Source of the DNA: Prevotella sp.
Lineage (GTDB): Bacteria > Bacteroidota > Bacteroidia > Bacteroidales > Bacteroidaceae
Direction of reading: 5' to 3'
Length of the DNA stretch: 64,000 nucleotides
NCBI GenBank assembly: GCA_017847725.1
Contig: JAGAXW010000006.1
Location: 26,842-90,841 of the forward strand
Every line of letters starts with the position of its first letter. The first letter of the stretch is position 1. The notes under the pieces were generated by a model, which was given only the letters and a program-made list of their open reading frames with translations, made no database searches and was not told where the DNA came from. This document shows, one piece after another, positions 41,850 to 50,342 of this stretch. The translations under genes and the position numbers were made by a program.

Positions 41850-44714
41850 TTAACGCCAGCGCTGATCTCCTATTCCATTTTTGTAGATAGCACTCTGCTT
41901 CACCTTCTCCGTGTCGTTATACTTCAAGCCACTTAGGTTGTCGACATGGTGCATGAGCGCAGCTTCCGCGGCCGTATGGGGCGGATTGGGATTCTGCATG
42001 AGTTCTGTCGGAGCAATGTCGTCGACTATCACTTTCAGTCCGTCAGCCCCACTGACATTCATGGTCGGCCACATTCCGAAAGAGTTACTCGTGGCAGAGA
42101 AGGCATAGCGAGTAAAGATTTGTCCATCGGTAAGGAAGGTGTTGGTGGAATAGTTGTCCGCAAAGTCAAAACTTGCCACCCCGCTCCCATTAATTGTTCG
42201 CACATCAGCTCCTGCAAGATACATGGTACGATCGTCGCCATCCTGCTTCGTCTGTATAAACAGGTTCTTCTTCACAGCAATCTTGGAACCTCCAGGCACA
42301 TTTCGCATGCTGAAGAAGTAATTACTAGCGTTTCGTGTATTGAAGTTGACAAACGTGTTATTCTCGACGGTGATATCGTATTTGAAATCGTCAGCCCACT
42401 GGAGATTACGATTGTTATTGGAAATGAAATAGCCTAAGGGTGAGTCATAGAACGTGTTGTTACGTACCACAAAGTCGGCAAAGGCATTGCTCTTCGGGTT
42501 ACTGATTGGATCACCATGGAACCAACTATAGCCACGGCCATTTGACGAATAGTATCCACAGTTATAGAACAGACTGTTTTCCAGCAGGAAATGCTTCAGC
42601 GTACAGGGGTTTGCACCCTGGAAGCGCATAAATCCGCGCATCATGTGCTGGAAGGTACAGTTGCGGATAGTAACGCTCTCTATGGTAAGATTCATGGAGT
42701 TGCTATACTGGTTGATGAAGTAGTTGCCTGTGGCAGAGCCTTCCGAATAGTTTTTAGCATTAGGACAGTCGAAGTCGATGCCCTCAAAAACAATCTCGCC
42801 CACATAGATTGCCGCATCTCCTTCGCCATTTACAGGCTGTCGGCCCAGCATAAAGTTGCTTGCCACAACATTTTCTGCATCCATACCGCCCATATAGACA
42901 CGAGCGCGCTTGCCCTGCTGTGCATCGGCCTCACGAGTACGCAAGGTAAAGCCCTTTACCAAGCCCAAGTTGCTACCAATATAGTAAGTCTTGTCGCCTT
43001 CCAGTTCGAAGATAGTGCCCTCAGCCAGTTTGTTATCAGTAGCATAGTTGTCGAGAACCTCATCAATGCGGCATGCCTCCTGCTCGACAGCACCAGGCGT
43101 CTCGTCTGTCGGGTCTACCGAGTGGGGAATGAGTACGGGGTCGCCCACCTCACCAGCCGTAAGCACATAAATCGTATTATAGCGGGCATCGGGCTCCGAC
43201 TTCACATGGTCATTCACGACATCTATATAGTATTCAGTATTCTCGTCCAGTCCTTCTATGTCTACATATCCATTGCTCAGGTCCTCGCTCGTCAGCTGAT
43301 AGTGCTGCCACTTTTCGGGCACATTGGCATTGCTGTTTCTGGGCGATGCCTTTACCACGAGTGAGGTAGCCACAAATTTGCCCTCCGCTATCTCAAAGTT
43401 GTCACTATAGCCATAGGTGTCGCTCTCAGCATTATATGTCAGGTCTATCGCCACGCGAAGCAGATTGCGAGTATTACGATCAAGGCGAACCACCGTGGGG
43501 ACAGCATAGCGCGCTCCTGTCTGTAAAGAGGTATAGGCGTACCAATTGCGGCCGTTGCCATAGCCATACCAGTCAGAGTAGCGTTCGGGCTGTCCTGTTT
43601 CTGTATTCGTTGCCACGGCACGAATGGCAAAACGATATTCAGCACCATAATCAAGACCCGTCAGGTCATATTCCGTACCAGCGACTTGGGTACTGAGCAG
43701 CACGTTGTCCGCGTTTTCCCACACCTCGGCACCTCCGGCGGACACTTTCGTCGGATAGGCCATCTTTATCTCATAATAACTGGCTCCAGGCACAGCGTCC
43801 CACACCAGATGGACAGTATTACCCTGAGCCGAACAATTGTTCTCATCAGTATGCACCGTGTTATAGGTACGGAAACGTGGTGCAGCCAAGTATTCACCCA
43901 CTTCCGCCACACGCGCCTCTCCAGTGGTAAAGTTGATGAGCAGTTGCTTACCGGCCGGCACCTTCAGGCCTTTACCTGCAGCATGCGTAGCCGAAAGTTG
44001 CAGTTCGTCGACGGTCTTGTCTGGCTGTCCAAGCCAAAACACCTTGCCATCCATGACGGTAAACGGCTCTTTACCTACGGCTGTCATCATCTCGCCATAG
44101 ACCGTCGTCTCCTGATTGAACACAGGCGATGCCCACCAGCCCTCAGCGTTGAGGGGAGGCGTGAGCACTGCAGTCGTCTGGTCAGAGGGACTGCCGTCTA
44201 CTGCCACCTGCAGGCTTGTACGCCACGTATTATATCCGAAGCGCGCATCGGCGGGCAGCATGACTATCGACATCCATCCTTCGAACACGTTATACATGCC
44301 AGTGTCAGTCCAGCTCTGTCCGTCATAGCTGTAATAGACAGTGGCATCCTTGGGAATAAACGTCAGGAAATGGTATGTTCCATCCTTTCCGAAGAAAGGA
44401 CGCAACTGCATGGGCTGGCTCTCTGTCTGGTCAAGATAAACATTTTTCACGTAGATAGTCTTATACGTCACCTCTGGCTTCTCCTCTTTTGGCTTCATCT
44501 CGCCAATCGTAGCAACAGGGGTTGTCCAGTCTGAGCCGTCTTTAAAATTGACAGACATCTGTCGCACTCCATTAACTTTGGGGTAGGTAATTTCCTGTAT
44601 CTGGGTGACATCAATATGGAATGTCCCCTGCTCGTTGCTGACGTCCAGATATTGTGCATTAGATGCCGTAACCATCAGCAGCAGGGCTGCCGTCAGTATA
44701 TTCAGTCTTTTCAT
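41850..44714 (-). CDS. Large secreted protein with Fn3-like and beta-helix domains (DUF5123/DUF4957-like)
   Basis: 954 residues with a signal peptide (MKRLNILTAALLLMVTASNA). Residues 80-270 resemble a SusE/F-like beta-sandwich (VYLDQTESQPMQLRPFF, WMSIVMLPADARFGYN). Fn3-like stretches follow at about 285-380 (VHLVWDAVPGASYYEIKMAYP, YGAEYRFAIRAVA). From about 580 there is a right-handed beta-helix pattern (YVGEIVFEGIDFD, VTIRNCTFQHMMRGF, VENNTFVNF) as in DUF4957/DUF5123 proteins near pectin-utilisation loci. No catalytic residues are identifiable. It lacks a visible type IX tail; the neighbouring upstream gene carries one. A glycan-binding or lyase-like surface role is inferred. Confidence 0.75.
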   Translation of the reverse strand: MKRLNILTAALLLMVTASNAQYLDVSNEQGTFHIDVTQIQEITYPKVNGVRQMSVNFKDGSDWTTPVATIGEMKPKEEKPEVTYKTIYVKNVYLDQTESQPMQLRPFFGKDGTYHFLTFIPKDATVYYSYDGQSWTDTGMYNVFEGWMSIVMLPADARFGYNTWRTSLQVAVDGSPSDQTTAVLTPPLNAEGWWASPVFNQETTVYGEMMTAVGKEPFTVMDGKVFWLGQPDKTVDELQLSATHAAGKGLKVPAGKQLLINFTTGEARVAEVGEYLAAPRFRTYNTVHTDENNCSAQGNTVHLVWDAVPGASYYEIKMAYPTKVSAGGAEVWENADNVLLSTQVAGTEYDLTGLDYGAEYRFAIRAVATNTETGQPERYSDWYGYGNGRNWYAYTSLQTGARYAVPTVVRLDRNTRNLLRVAIDLTYNAESDTYGYSDNFEIAEGKFVATSLVVKASPRNSNANVPEKWQHYQLTSEDLSNGYVDIEGLDENTEYYIDVVNDHVKSEPDARYNTIYVLTAGEVGDPVLIPHSVDPTDETPGAVEQEACRIDEVLDNYATDNKLAEGTIFELEGDKTYYIGSNLGLVKGFTLRTREADAQQGKRARVYMGGMDAENVVASNFMLGRQPVNGEGDAAIYVGEIVFEGIDFDCPNAKNYSEGSATGNYFINQYSNSMNLTIESVTIRNCTFQHMMRGFMRFQGANPCTLKHFLLENSLFYNCGYYSSNGRGYSWFHGDPISNPKSNAFADFVVRNNTFYDSPLGYFISNNNRNLQWADDFKYDITVENNTFVNFNTRNASNYFFSMRNVPGGSKIAVKKNLFIQTKQDGDDRTMYLAGADVRTINGSGVASFDFADNYSTNTFLTDGQIFTRYAFSATSNSFGMWPTMNVSGADGLKVIVDDIAPTELMQNPNPPHTAAEAALMHHVDNLSGLKYNDTEKVKQSAIYKNGIGDQRWR

Positions 44715-44720
44715 AGTCTC

Positions 44721-45194
44721 TTACTTTTTCAGGATTTTCGTTGACTCTCCGTTCACTTTCACCACATAGGCTCCTGGCTGTATACCGCTGAGGCCGACGG
44801 GATGAGTGCTGTCGGCCTGCTGCTGGCGGACGAGCTTGCCGTCCAGGGTGTAGATGCTGACGGCTGCGGCCTCCTTGGTGTCTACATGCAGGGTACTGCC
44901 CTCCAGCCGGATGCCCTGCTGGCGGACGCTCAGCGCTGCCACGCCTGTGGACTGCGCCGTGAAGGTCAGTTTCTCGACGTTGTCGAGCGGCAGCACCACG
45001 TCGGGGCTGGCGTCAAAGCTGAGCACCAGGTTGTCCTCAACAAACGAGATACCGGTGATGTGCTCCAGTTCATAACTCGTGCCCGCCCCACCGGATGTCA
45101 CGGTCAGGTACGACAATTCGCCCTCTGCAACCGCTGCGTTGCCTATCAGCAGTGCGCACAACAACAGCAAGGGCCGTAGTAATCTTCTCTTCAT
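44721..45194 (-). CDS. Small secreted protein with type IX sorting tail-like C-terminus
   Basis: 157 residues. Signal peptide LLRPLLLLCALLIGNAAVA, then a short beta region (GISFVEDNLVLSFDASP, PLDNVEKLTFTA). The C-terminal 65 residues match the type A sorting tail pattern: LHVDTKEAAAVSIYTLDGKLV, then GLSGIQPGAYVVKVNGESTKILKK. It begins the leftward operon, 6 bp before the large secreted protein. The -7 box TATATTTG is at 45280-45273 (minus) and an 8-bp hairpin lies in the leader (45236-45254). Confidence 0.8.
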   Translation of the reverse strand: MKRRLLRPLLLLCALLIGNAAVAEGELSYLTVTSGGAGTSYELEHITGISFVEDNLVLSFDASPDVVLPLDNVEKLTFTAQSTGVAALSVRQQGIRLEGSTLHVDTKEAAAVSIYTLDGKLVRQQQADSTHPVGLSGIQPGAYVVKVNGESTKILKK

Positions 45195-45235
45195 AAACTT
45201 ACATTTTAATGTTAAACATGTTTATTTATAGCTAC

Positions 45236-45669
45236 CACCTCTGCATCAGAGGTGTAAACAACTTGTAATGTGCAAATATAGACATTTTCTGGAAATTGGC
45301 AAAATTTTTCTCTGCTTTTCTGAGAATTACAAATATTTCATACTATATGTTAGAAAAAATTATAAAAACTTGTTTCACTATCTTCTATACCTCCTTGTGT
45401 CACAAGTAAATACGTGTGAAACTAAGTTTTTGACTGAAAAATCATCCGGAAAAGTCGAGTTTGTATCGTGCGACGGCCGTCGTACATATTTGCGACGGCC
45501 GTCGCAAATATATACCATAACCGTCATAAGGTAAAAAACAGACGTACCGCGACATTCTTCCGACTGCATCGTCCGGAAATATAGCTTCACACGTACTACT
45601 CTTACTATCAGTTGTTTACACTTCTGTATGAAACTACATTTCTTTGTGATTATTCCTCTGATGCAGAGG
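45236..45669. repeat. Intergenic block of nested inverted repeats and palindromes
   Basis: The 600-bp gap between the secreted-protein operon and tsaB holds no gene. CCTCTGCATCAGAGG (45238-45252) recurs inverted at 45655-45669; GTGTAAACAAC (45252-45262) inverted at 45611-45621; ACGTGTGAA (45412-45420) inverted at 45586-45594. Near the centre are two CGACGGCCGTCG palindromes, the second inside a perfect 26-bp palindrome (45486-45511). It could be a degenerate MITE-like element or a regulatory region. Confidence 0.6.
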
Positions 45670-45800
45670 CGTGAACAGGCGACGGCGCTGATTTCGCTAT
45701 GGTTGGCGGCATCGCGGGTAGTTAATTTCTCTGAAACATTCGTGAGTTGCGAGAAAAAGTTGTACCTTTGTACGCTAATTATAAAAGTACACACGAAGAA

Positions 45801-46496
45801 ATGGCTTGCATACTACATATAGAGACGAGCACGAACGTCTGCTCTGTGGCTGTGTCGCAGGACGGACAGTGCATCTTCGACCAGCAGGAGCGCGGCGAAC
45901 GCGGAGCGGGCGCCGAGCGGCTGGGAAGCATGGTGGACGAGGCCCTGTCGTTCACCGACTCGCATGCCATCCCGTTCGATGCCGTCAGCGTGAGCTGCGG
46001 ACCAGGCTCGTATACGGGTCTGCGCATCGGCGTGTCGATGGCCAAGGGCATCTGCATGGGGCGCGGCCTGAAGCTCATCGGTGTGCCTACGCTGGAGGTG
46101 ATGTGCGTGCCGCTGCTGCTGGCCGAGCGCATTGCTGAGGAGGATGCCCTGCTGTGTCCCATGATAGACGCACGCCGTATGGAGGTGTATGCCGCCCTCT
46201 ACGACCGTGCGCTGAAGGTGGTACGCCCCGTCGGAGCCGACGTGGTGGGGGCCGACACCTACAAGGAGTGGCTCGACGAGCGGCCCGTCTATTTCTTCGG
46301 CAACGGCGCCAAGAAGTGCATGGAGGCCATCAGCCACCCCAACGCCCACTACATCGACGGTGTGGAGCCGCTGGCCAAGTGGATGCAGCCGCTGGCCGAG
46401 CGCCGCTGGCTGCAGGAGCAGTTTGAGGACGTGGCCTACTTCGTGCCGTTCTACCTGAAGGACTTTGTAGCCATCAAGGCTAAGCCGCTGATTTAG
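45801..46496 (+). CDS. tsaB: tRNA threonylcarbamoyladenosine biosynthesis protein TsaB
   Basis: Partner of TsaD and TsaE in t6A synthesis. 231 residues from MACILHIETSTNVCSVAV at 45801, the typical opening. The dimer interface motif GPGSYTGLRIGVSMAKG is present, with MIDARRMEVYAALYD. In-frame opening to 45747 would precede the -7 box TACCTTTG (45763-45770), so the later ATG is right. Heptad repeats follow immediately after the stop. Confidence 0.94.
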   Translation: MACILHIETSTNVCSVAVSQDGQCIFDQQERGERGAGAERLGSMVDEALSFTDSHAIPFDAVSVSCGPGSYTGLRIGVSMAKGICMGRGLKLIGVPTLEVMCVPLLLAERIAEEDALLCPMIDARRMEVYAALYDRALKVVRPVGADVVGADTYKEWLDERPVYFFGNGAKKCMEAISHPNAHYIDGVEPLAKWMQPLAERRWLQEQFEDVAYFVPFYLKDFVAIKAKPLI

Positions 46497-46500
46497 GCTT

Positions 46501-46671
46501 TTGGCTTTTGGCTATTAGCCATTGGCTATTTTTAAAAAAAACAAGAACAAAAGGCTAACGGCCAACTGCCAATAGCCAACAGCAAGAAACAAAAGGCTAA
46601 CGGCCAACTGCCAATAGCCAACAGCAAGAAACAAAAGGGCTAACGGCCAACTGCCAATAGCCAACAGCAAG
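46501..46671. repeat. Heptad repeat array, with a tandem 42-bp higher-order unit
   Basis: Between tsaB and the DUF4290 gene. First an inverted-type stretch (GGCTTTT, GGCTATT units), then three tandem copies of a 42-bp unit made of six heptads (GGCTAAC GGCCAAC TGCCAAT AGCCAAC and AGCAAGA AACAAAA). Copies begin at 46553, 46595 and 46638; the last step is 43 bp because of one extra G. Confidence 0.9.
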
Positions 46672-46674
46672 AAT

Positions 46675-47280
46675 ATGGAAATAAAAGGACTGGATTACAA
46701 CACGCAGCGCGAACGACTGATTATGTCGGAGTACGGACGCGAGATACAGAAAATGGTGGAGGTGGCCATCACGCTGCCCACCAAGGAGGAGCGCCTGCGC
46801 TGCGCCATGACCATCGTCAGAATGATGGAGAGCAAGAACCCGCAGGTGCGCGAGAGCAACGACTACCAGCAGACCCTGTGGGACCACCTGTACCTGATGA
46901 GCCGCAAGCAGCTGGACATCGACTGGCCCTACGACGTCAGCAACGCCGAGAAGATGATGTCGAAGCCGCAGCCCATGGCCCATCCCACCAAGGACGGACA
47001 GAGCCACCTGCGCCACTACGGCCGACTGATTACGGAGATGCTGGAGAAGCTGAAGACGATGCCCGAGGGCAGCGACCGCGACGAACTGGTGCGCATCACG
47101 GCCAACCAGATGAAGCGCGACCTGGCCACGTGGGGGCACGGTTCGATAGACGACGAGCGGGTGGCCGACGACCTGGCACGCTATACCGACGGCAAGATAC
47201 AGCTGGACCTGCGCTGGTTCCGCTTCGGAAGCACGTCGCCCGCTGCCCCCAGCGAACCGAGGCGCAGGAGACGTAAGTAA
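46675..47280 (+). CDS. DUF4290 family protein
   Basis: 201 residues, conserved in Bacteroidetes upstream of murA. It opens with MEIKGLDYNTQRERLIMSEYGREIQKMVE and contains LWDHLYLMSRKQLDIDWPYDV, matching DUF4290. It is mostly helical with a basic C-terminal tail (EPRRRRRK). The function is unknown; position suggests a link to envelope or division genes. The heptad repeat array ends 3 bp before its ATG, so the repeat supplies the 5' leader. Confidence 0.85.
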   Translation: MEIKGLDYNTQRERLIMSEYGREIQKMVEVAITLPTKEERLRCAMTIVRMMESKNPQVRESNDYQQTLWDHLYLMSRKQLDIDWPYDVSNAEKMMSKPQPMAHPTKDGQSHLRHYGRLITEMLEKLKTMPEGSDRDELVRITANQMKRDLATWGHGSIDDERVADDLARYTDGKIQLDLRWFRFGSTSPAAPSEPRRRRRK

Positions 47281-47305
47281 CGACTAACTACCCGACGACA
47301 CACAC

Positions 47306-48607
47306 ATGGCATCATTCAAGATAGAGGGCGGCCACCTGCTGAGCGGCACCATCACCCCACAGGGCGCCAAGAACGAGGCGCTGCAGGTGATATGCGCCAC
47401 GCTGCTGACCAGCGAGCCGGTGACCATCAGCAATATCCCCGACATCCGCGACGTGAACAACCTCATCCGGCTGCTGCGCGACATCGGCGTGAAGGTGGCC
47501 GGCGGCCAGGGCACGCTGACCTTCCAGGCCGACGAGCTGAACATGGACCACCTGGAGAGCGACCAGTTTGTGGGCGAATGTGCCCAGCTGCGCGGCTCGG
47601 TGCTGATGATAGGGCCGCTGCTGGCACGCATGGGCAGGGCCGTCATCACCAAGCCCGGCGGCGACAAGATAGGACGCCGCCGACTGGACACCCACTTCCT
47701 GGGATTCCAGAAGCTGGGCGCCCGATACCGCCAGATACCCGACCGCGAGGTGTACGAGATAGACGCCAAGCGGCTGAAGGGCACCTACATGCTGCTCGAC
47801 GAGGCGTCGGTGACGGGCACGGCCAACATCGTGATGGCCGCCGTACTGGCCGAGGGCACCACACAGATATACAACGCAGCGTGCGAGCCCTACGTGCAGC
47901 AGCTGTGCCACATGCTCAACCGCATGGGTGCCGACATCAGCGGCATCGGCTCCAACCTGCTGACCATCAAGGGCGTCAGCGAGCTGAGGGGCACCACCCA
48001 CCGCCTGCTGCCCGACATGATTGAGGTGGGCTCGTTTATCGGCATGGCAGCCATGTGCGGCAACGGCATCCGCATCAAGGACGTGTCGCCCAAGGACCTG
48101 GGCATCATCCCCGACGCCTTCCGACGCCTGGGCGTGAAGGTGAAGGCCGACGGAGACGACCTCTTCGTGCCCCACCAGAAGCACTACATCGTCGACTCGT
48201 TTATCGACGGCACCATCATGACACTGGCCGACGCCCCCTGGCCCGGACTGACGCCCGACCTGCTGTCGGTGCTCATCGTAGTGGCCACGCAGGCACGCGG
48301 TTCGGTGCTGTTCCACCAGAAGATGTTCGAGAGCCGCCTGTTCTTCGTCGACAAACTCATCGACATGGGTGCACAGATTATCCTCTGTGACCCCCACCGC
48401 GCCGTAGTGGTGGGCCACGACCGCATGCGCAGACTGCGCAGCCAGCGCATGTCGAGCCCCGACATCCGCGCAGGCATCGCCCTGCTCATCGCCGCCATGA
48501 GTGCCGACGGCACCAGCGTCATCAGCAACATCGAGCAGATAGACCGCGGCTACGAGCACATAGAAGACCGACTGAACGCACTGGGGGCCAAAATAGAAAG
48601 AATATGA
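47306..48607 (+). CDS. murA: UDP-N-acetylglucosamine 1-carboxyvinyltransferase
   Basis: First committed step of peptidoglycan synthesis. 433 residues. N-terminal GHLLSGTITPQGAKNEALQVICATLL is the substrate motif with the conserved KN. The active-site loop near residue 115 reads LRGSVLMIGPLLARMGRAVITKPGGDKIGRR. In place of the usual Cys-containing GCxIG loop this has GGDKIG; Cys is absent and Asp occupies that area, a known variation in some MurA enzymes that gives fosfomycin resistance. Only 25 bp from the DUF4290 gene; overlaps rimM by 4 bp. Confidence 0.93.
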   Translation: MASFKIEGGHLLSGTITPQGAKNEALQVICATLLTSEPVTISNIPDIRDVNNLIRLLRDIGVKVAGGQGTLTFQADELNMDHLESDQFVGECAQLRGSVLMIGPLLARMGRAVITKPGGDKIGRRRLDTHFLGFQKLGARYRQIPDREVYEIDAKRLKGTYMLLDEASVTGTANIVMAAVLAEGTTQIYNAACEPYVQQLCHMLNRMGADISGIGSNLLTIKGVSELRGTTHRLLPDMIEVGSFIGMAAMCGNGIRIKDVSPKDLGIIPDAFRRLGVKVKADGDDLFVPHQKHYIVDSFIDGTIMTLADAPWPGLTPDLLSVLIVVATQARGSVLFHQKMFESRLFFVDKLIDMGAQIILCDPHRAVVVGHDRMRRLRSQRMSSPDIRAGIALLIAAMSADGTSVISNIEQIDRGYEHIEDRLNALGAKIERI

Positions 48608-49113
48608 TACGCATAGAAGACGTTTATAAAATAGGCCGGCTGGGCAAGGCCCACGGCGTAAAAGGCGAGGTGACCTTCTTCTTCGACGACGACATTTTCG
48701 ACCGCGTGGAGACGGAGTATCTCGTGCTTGAGGTCGACGGCATCCTGGTGCCCTTCTACATGGAGAGCTACCGATTCCGCAACGGCACCACGGCCTTCGT
48801 GAAGTTCTGCGACGTCGACACGCAGGAGCGTGCTGCCGAACTGACAGGATGCGACGTATTCTTCCCGCGCGACGTAGCGCTCACGGAAGACGAGAGCCCC
48901 ATCCTGGCCTTCCTCGTAGGCTTCGACCTCATCGACGCCCAGACGGGAGAGACCGTAGGCACCATCACCGGCATCAACGACGACACGGCCAACGTGCTGT
49001 TCGAACTGAGCAACGGACAGCTGATACCGGCCAGCGACGAACTCATCAACAACATCGACACCGAAAAGGAAATAATCATCATGAACATCCCCGAGGGACT
49101 GCTGAATATATGA
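48604..49113 (+). CDS. rimM: 16S rRNA processing protein RimM
   Basis: 30S maturation factor, 169 residues. The N-terminal barrel opens VYKIGRLGKAHGVKGEVTFFF, the RimM signature. The PRC-barrel part reads LVGFDLIDAQTGETVGTITGINDDTANVLFEL and ends with NIDTEKEIIIMNIPEGLLNI. It overlaps both murA (ATGATA context, 4 bp) and dxr (ATGA), so the three genes are translationally linked. Confidence 0.95.
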   Translation: MIRIEDVYKIGRLGKAHGVKGEVTFFFDDDIFDRVETEYLVLEVDGILVPFYMESYRFRNGTTAFVKFCDVDTQERAAELTGCDVFFPRDVALTEDESPILAFLVGFDLIDAQTGETVGTITGINDDTANVLFELSNGQLIPASDELINNIDTEKEIIIMNIPEGLLNI

Positions 49114-50282
49114 AAAAGAAACAAATCGCCATACTCGGCTCGACGGGCTCGATAGGCACTCAGGCGTTGCAGGTGATAGAAGAACACAGCGACCGCTACG
49201 AAGTGTACGCCCTGACGGCCAACAACCGGGTGCAGCTGCTCGCCGAGCAGGCACACCGATTCCACCCCGCCGCCGTGGTCATCGCCAACGAGGCACACTA
49301 CGACGAACTGTGCCGGCTCATGGACGACATGCCCGACGTAAAGGTATATGCAGGAGCCAAGGCACTCGACGAAATCGTAGAGGCCGGCCCCATCAACATC
49401 GTGCTGACAGCCATGGTAGGCTTCGCCGGACTCTCGCCCACCATCCACGCCATCAAGGCGCGCAAGGCCATCGCACTGGCCAACAAGGAGACACTGGTGG
49501 TGGCCGGCGAACTCATCCGCGACCTGGCATCAGAATACCACGCCCCCATCCTGCCCGTCGACAGCGAGCACTCGGCCATCTTCCAGAGCCTGGTGGGCGA
49601 AGACGCCAACCCCATCGAGAAGATACTGCTCACGGCCAGCGGCGGCCCCTTCCGCAACTACACGCTGGAGCAGCTCGGGAGCGTGACCAAGTCCGACGCC
49701 CTGCGCCACCCCACATGGGACATGGGCGCCAAGATAACCATCGACTCGGCCACCATGATGAACAAGGGCTTCGAGGTGATAGAGGCAAAATGGCTCTTCG
49801 GCGTCAAGGCGTCGCAGATACAGGTACTGGTACACCCGCAGAGCATCGTACACTCGGCAGTACAGTTCCGCGACGGTGCCGTCAAGGCCCAGCTGGGCGT
49901 GCCCGACATGCGACTGCCCATCCAGTATGCCTTCTCCTACCCCCAGCGCCTGCCGCTGAGCGGCGAGCGCCTCGACTTCTTCGCCCAGAAGCTGGAGTTC
50001 TTCGAGCCCGACCTCAAGAAGTTCCGCTGCCTGGCACTGGCCATCGAGGCTATCCAGAAGGGTGGCAACATGCCTTGTATCGTCAATGCGGCCAACGAGA
50101 TAGTGAATCGCGCCTTCCTGGAAGACCGCTGCGGATTCCTCGAGATGAGCGACGTCATCGCCGAGACCATGCAGCGCACCACCTACTCTGCCTCGCCCGA
50201 CTACGACACCTACGTGGCCACCGACGCCGAGGCACGGCGCATAGCAGCAGAACTGCTGGTCGCCGACAACAGACATAACTAA
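49110..50282 (+). CDS. dxr: 1-deoxy-D-xylulose 5-phosphate reductoisomerase
   Basis: Second step of the MEP isoprenoid pathway; 390 residues. The NADPH loop reads IAILGSTGSIGTQALQVIEE (residues 5-24). The metal-binding region LPVDSEHSAIFQ, the flexible loop TASGGPFRNY and NKGFEVIEAKWLFG are intact. The ATG at 49110 overlaps the rimM stop. A heptad-repeat spacer separates it from rseP. Confidence 0.96.
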   Translation: MKKKQIAILGSTGSIGTQALQVIEEHSDRYEVYALTANNRVQLLAEQAHRFHPAAVVIANEAHYDELCRLMDDMPDVKVYAGAKALDEIVEAGPINIVLTAMVGFAGLSPTIHAIKARKAIALANKETLVVAGELIRDLASEYHAPILPVDSEHSAIFQSLVGEDANPIEKILLTASGGPFRNYTLEQLGSVTKSDALRHPTWDMGAKITIDSATMMNKGFEVIEAKWLFGVKASQIQVLVHPQSIVHSAVQFRDGAVKAQLGVPDMRLPIQYAFSYPQRLPLSGERLDFFAQKLEFFEPDLKKFRCLALAIEAIQKGGNMPCIVNAANEIVNRAFLEDRCGFLEMSDVIAETMQRTTYSASPDYDTYVATDAEARRIAAELLVADNRHN

Positions 50283-50300
50283 TATATAATTATGAATAAA

Positions 50301-50340
50301 AGGCTAACAGCTAACAGCCAATAGCCAAAAGCAAACAAAC
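50301..50340. repeat. Heptad repeat between dxr and rseP
   Basis: Units GGCTAAC, AGCTAAC, AGCCAAT, AGCCAAA, AGCAAAC fill the spacer up to 3 bp before the rseP ATG. Same family and orientation as the array at 46501-46671. Confidence 0.85.
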
Positions 50341-50342
50341 CA

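Noticed and set aside
46501-46671. CRISPR array, because of regular repeats
   Set aside because: The units are 7 bp with a 42-bp higher-order period and no unique spacers; no cas genes are present.
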